From: Candidatus Kuenenia stuttgartensis
GTDB taxonomy: Bacteria; Planctomycetota; Planctomycetia; Isosphaerales; Isosphaeraceae
DNA: 15,207 bases
Reading direction: 5' to 3'
NCBI GenBank assembly: GCA_945872325.1
Contig: CAMBZY010000019.1
Span: forward strand, 1 to 15,207
Of this stretch, positions 13,311 through 15,207 are shown piece by piece. How positions within the stretch are numbered: position 1 is the first letter of the stretch; every line of letters begins with the position of its first letter. Below the pieces are notes generated by a model. The model had not been told where the DNA came from. It saw only the letters and a program-made list of their open reading frames with translations, and did no database searches. The translations under genes and the position numbers were made by a program.

Positions 13311-14354
13311 ATGCCTCGAATGAACGTCTCAAAATCACGATTGGCATTATTTGTCGGGCTTGGTCTGACAGGCCTGCAATCATTGACGACCGTCAGCGTC
13401 GGCCAGCAACCACCGGCTGCCACCGCCGCCCCGGAACAGGCTCCAAAGCCTGCTCTGACAGCCGATCAGCAAGCGGTTTTGGCAGTCTCCGATACATTCG
13501 ACAAAGCCTTTGACAAGGGCGATATCGCGACCCTGACTGCGATCCTTGCCGACGATGTCCGGATTGTGGATGAAGCCGGCGAAGTTTATGACGGTAAAGA
13601 TGCGGTAAAGGACGTTTTTGTCAGTGGTTTCGAGAAGCAGCCTGGTGCAACCCTCGAAACTGTTGTCGATTCCATCCGCCTGATCACGGCTGATGTGGCT
13701 GTGGAAGATGGGACATCCGTCTTCACGCCGGTCGATAGCGATCCCGTATCAACAACCTATCAAGCAGTTTATGTTAAAAAGGATGGGGCCTGGAAGCTCT
13801 CCCAGCTGCGAGATTACAAGTCGCCGACAGCACTGGATTCAGCCGTTCATTCCGAGTACCTGTCGGCCATCGCCTGGATTGAAGGCGAATGGCTTCTGGA
13901 AGGTCCTGATGGGGTCGTTCATGTGAATGCCAATTGGATCGACGATGGGAATGCGGTCGAACTGAAGTTCAGCCGCAAGGAATCGACATTCGTCAAAAAT
14001 CTGGCCAGCATGCGGATTGGCTATGACCCGCAAAGCCGTCGGATCAAGTCCTGGACATTCGACTCAGCCGGTGGACACGGCACCAGCACCTGGGCCAAAG
14101 TCGCCGACCAGAACACCTGGCTGTTAAAAAACGAAGCCGTTTTGCCAGATGGCAAAGGCGTTTCAGCCAGCCAGCTGCTGACGATCGACGAGAGCGGAAC
14201 CAAGATTGTCTGGACTACATTTGACCGAGCCATTGACGGTGTTGTGACCCCGAGCCGCGAGGAAGTTACGCTGACTCGTCAGGCTCCTGCACCAAAATCT
14301 GTTTCAACCACCAAGCCAGCCACAGCGCCTGCGGCTGCTAAACCTGCTCCTTGA
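13311..14354 (+). CDS. Secreted SgcJ/EcaC-like (DUF4440, NTF2-fold) protein
   Basis: A 347-residue protein with an N-terminal signal: MPRMNVSKSR, then LALFVGLGLTGLQSL, with likely cleavage near VSVGQ. A Pro/Ala-rich linker (34-50) leads to an NTF2-like domain (about 52-170) with AVSDTFDKAFDKGDIATLTA, DDVRIVDEAGEVYDGKDAV and the closing WKLSQLRDY, typical of the SgcJ/EcaC/DUF4440 group. A second β-rich region (about 180-325) with WIEGEWLLEGPDG and WTFDSAGGHG follows, then an Ala/Pro/Lys-rich tail. The name oxidoreductase attached to this family is not supported by any cofactor motif; binding of a small ligand is as likely. The start is ATG 13311, with GAGAGAA nine or so bases upstream; ATG 13320 is an alternative. 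The next gene starts 41 bases downstream, probably in the same operon. Confidence 0.82.
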   Translation: MPRMNVSKSRLALFVGLGLTGLQSLTTVSVGQQPPAATAAPEQAPKPALTADQQAVLAVSDTFDKAFDKGDIATLTAILADDVRIVDEAGEVYDGKDAVKDVFVSGFEKQPGATLETVVDSIRLITADVAVEDGTSVFTPVDSDPVSTTYQAVYVKKDGAWKLSQLRDYKSPTALDSAVHSEYLSAIAWIEGEWLLEGPDGVVHVNANWIDDGNAVELKFSRKESTFVKNLASMRIGYDPQSRRIKSWTFDSAGGHGTSTWAKVADQNTWLLKNEAVLPDGKGVSASQLLTIDESGTKIVWTTFDRAIDGVVTPSREEVTLTRQAPAPKSVSTTKPATAPAAAKPAP

Positions 14355-14395
14355 GATCCTTCACAGCACAAAGCATCGGGGAGACTTTCACGAAC

Positions 14396-15207
14396 ATGAA
14401 CAAAATCAAACGAATTCGTCGGGTATTCCGAAACGCAGCCCTGCTGATCACATCAGCGACCATGGCCATGCCCCCTGTGGAAGCTTTTCAGGGACGCGGT
14501 GGTGGAGGAGGTCGGCCAGGTGGTGGAGGTGCCGCGCGTCCATCAGGTGGTGGCGGTGGTATGGCCCGTCCACAAGGTGGAGGCGGTGGCGGTATGGCCC
14601 GTCCACAAGGCGGCGGTGGCGGCGGTGGTTTTTCAGGAGGTGGATTCAGAGGCATGTCAGCTCCTGCTGGTCAAGCCCGTCCATCTATGCCAGCTGCACA
14701 AGCGCGGCCATCCATGCCAAACATGCAAGCCAGGCCGTCGATGCCAAACAATAATATGGCCAGGCCGAGTATGCCGAATCAGGCGGCTCGTCCGTCTGCA
14801 CCGAACATGCCTGCCAACCGCCCAGCGACTGCCCCAGGTAATCTTGGGGGAGCCGCCCGACCGAACAGCCCAGGAAATATGGCGGGAATGGCACGCCCGA
14901 CATCGCCGGGGCAAACCGCTCGACCAGGCGGGATGATTCCTGGTAATCCAGGTGGTGGAAACAGGCCTTCGATCGGATCACGCCCACCTTGGGCCAACGG
15001 CACCGGAATGGGTGGAGCAGGTGCAGGGCAGAGACCAGTCTCTCCAGGTGCCGGTGCGAATCGTCCGGGCGCTGGTATGAATGGAATCAATCGACCCGGT
15101 GGTGCGACCACCCTCCCAGGCAACGTCAGTGGACTTCGTCCAGGTGCCGGTGGAGGTACCACAAAGCCTGCTCCAGGATTTCGTCCTGATCTTGGCAGTG
15201 GACCACG
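14396..15207 (+). CDS. Gly/Pro/Arg-rich low-complexity secreted protein, 3' end outside window
   Basis: Open from ATG 14396 to the window end without a stop: 270 codons plus two bases. GGGGAGA lies 11 bases before the ATG. The N-terminus has a basic stretch KIKRIRRVFR (3-12), the hydrophobic AALLITSATMAM and a PVEA-F cleavage-like site after residue 30. The rest is low complexity: glycine runs with MARPQ (39-80), then a nonapeptide-like array with ARPSMP at 94, 103, 112 and 122 and ARPSAP at 131, then Pro/Gly/Asn/Arg-rich sequence. No folded domain is visible in this part; one may follow beyond the window, as in similar planctomycete proteins. A surface or matrix role is a guess. Glycine-rich base composition creates open frames on both strands here, which are shadows. 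Probably co-transcribed with the NTF2-like gene. Confidence 0.8.
   Translation, partial: MNKIKRIRRVFRNAALLITSATMAMPPVEAFQGRGGGGGRPGGGGAARPSGGGGGMARPQGGGGGGMARPQGGGGGGGFSGGGFRGMSAPAGQARPSMPAAQARPSMPNMQARPSMPNNNMARPSMPNQAARPSAPNMPANRPATAPGNLGGAARPNSPGNMAGMARPTSPGQTARPGGMIPGNPGGGNRPSIGSRPPWANGTGMGGAGAGQRPVSPGAGANRPGAGMNGINRPGGATTLPGNVSGLRPGAGGGTTKPAPGFRPDLGSGP

Noticed and set aside
14499..14936. Open frame of 145 codons on plus and several on minus in the Gly-rich region
   Set aside because: They are shadows of the gene at 14396, created by its GC-rich repetitive codons; they lack ribosome binding sites and domain signatures.

Overview
The window looks like chromosomal DNA from a planctomycete (class Planctomycetia). 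Four things point there: a DUF1559 prepilin-like protein with the H-X9-DG motif; Tat-exported Gfo/Idh/MocA and DUF1080 proteins; an EF-G of the spirochaete/planctomycete/deltaproteobacteria (mitochondrial-like) type; and a secreted NTF2-like protein followed by a Gly/Pro/Arg-rich secreted protein. I cannot fix the genus from sequence alone. No phage, insertion sequence, CRISPR array, rRNA or tRNA was seen.

Layout. 1-316 is the C-terminal end of a TPR protein. 410-1945 (minus) is purD, diverging from asd (2218-3225, plus); truA (3325-4086, plus) follows. A shared hairpin at about 4088-4119 separates truA from a convergent lipoprotein gene (4146-4604, minus), which lies downstream of a DUF1559 gene (4712-5773, minus). 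fusA is at 6050-8164 (minus). An 818-base gene-free stretch (8165-8982) holds palindromic GC-rich repeats and several hairpins. Next, all on minus, are an alpha/beta hydrolase (8983-10065), a two-domain DUF1080 protein (10160-11488) and a Gfo/Idh/MocA oxidoreductase (11588-12937). A divergent AT-rich spacer leads to two plus-strand genes, a secreted NTF2-like protein (13311-14354) and a low-complexity secreted protein that starts at 14396 and runs off the window still open.

How the genes work together. purD, asd, truA and fusA are unrelated housekeeping genes; purD, asd and fusA are each followed by a clear intrinsic-terminator-like hairpin, so most are probably single transcription units. 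The oxidoreductase and DUF1080 pair fits the 3-keto-glycoside route of carbohydrate breakdown (oxidation at C3, then cleavage by a DUF1080 enzyme), here apparently exported through Tat. The hydrolase beyond them could remove ester groups, but a terminator-like hairpin lies between. The last two genes, 41 bases apart, are probably one operon of exported proteins.

The most unusual feature is inside purD: the protein is about 70-80 residues longer than usual because a 70-residue piece of the ATP-grasp domain appears twice in tandem, the first copy having lost the glycine-rich loop residues. I see no complete new multi-gene system here.
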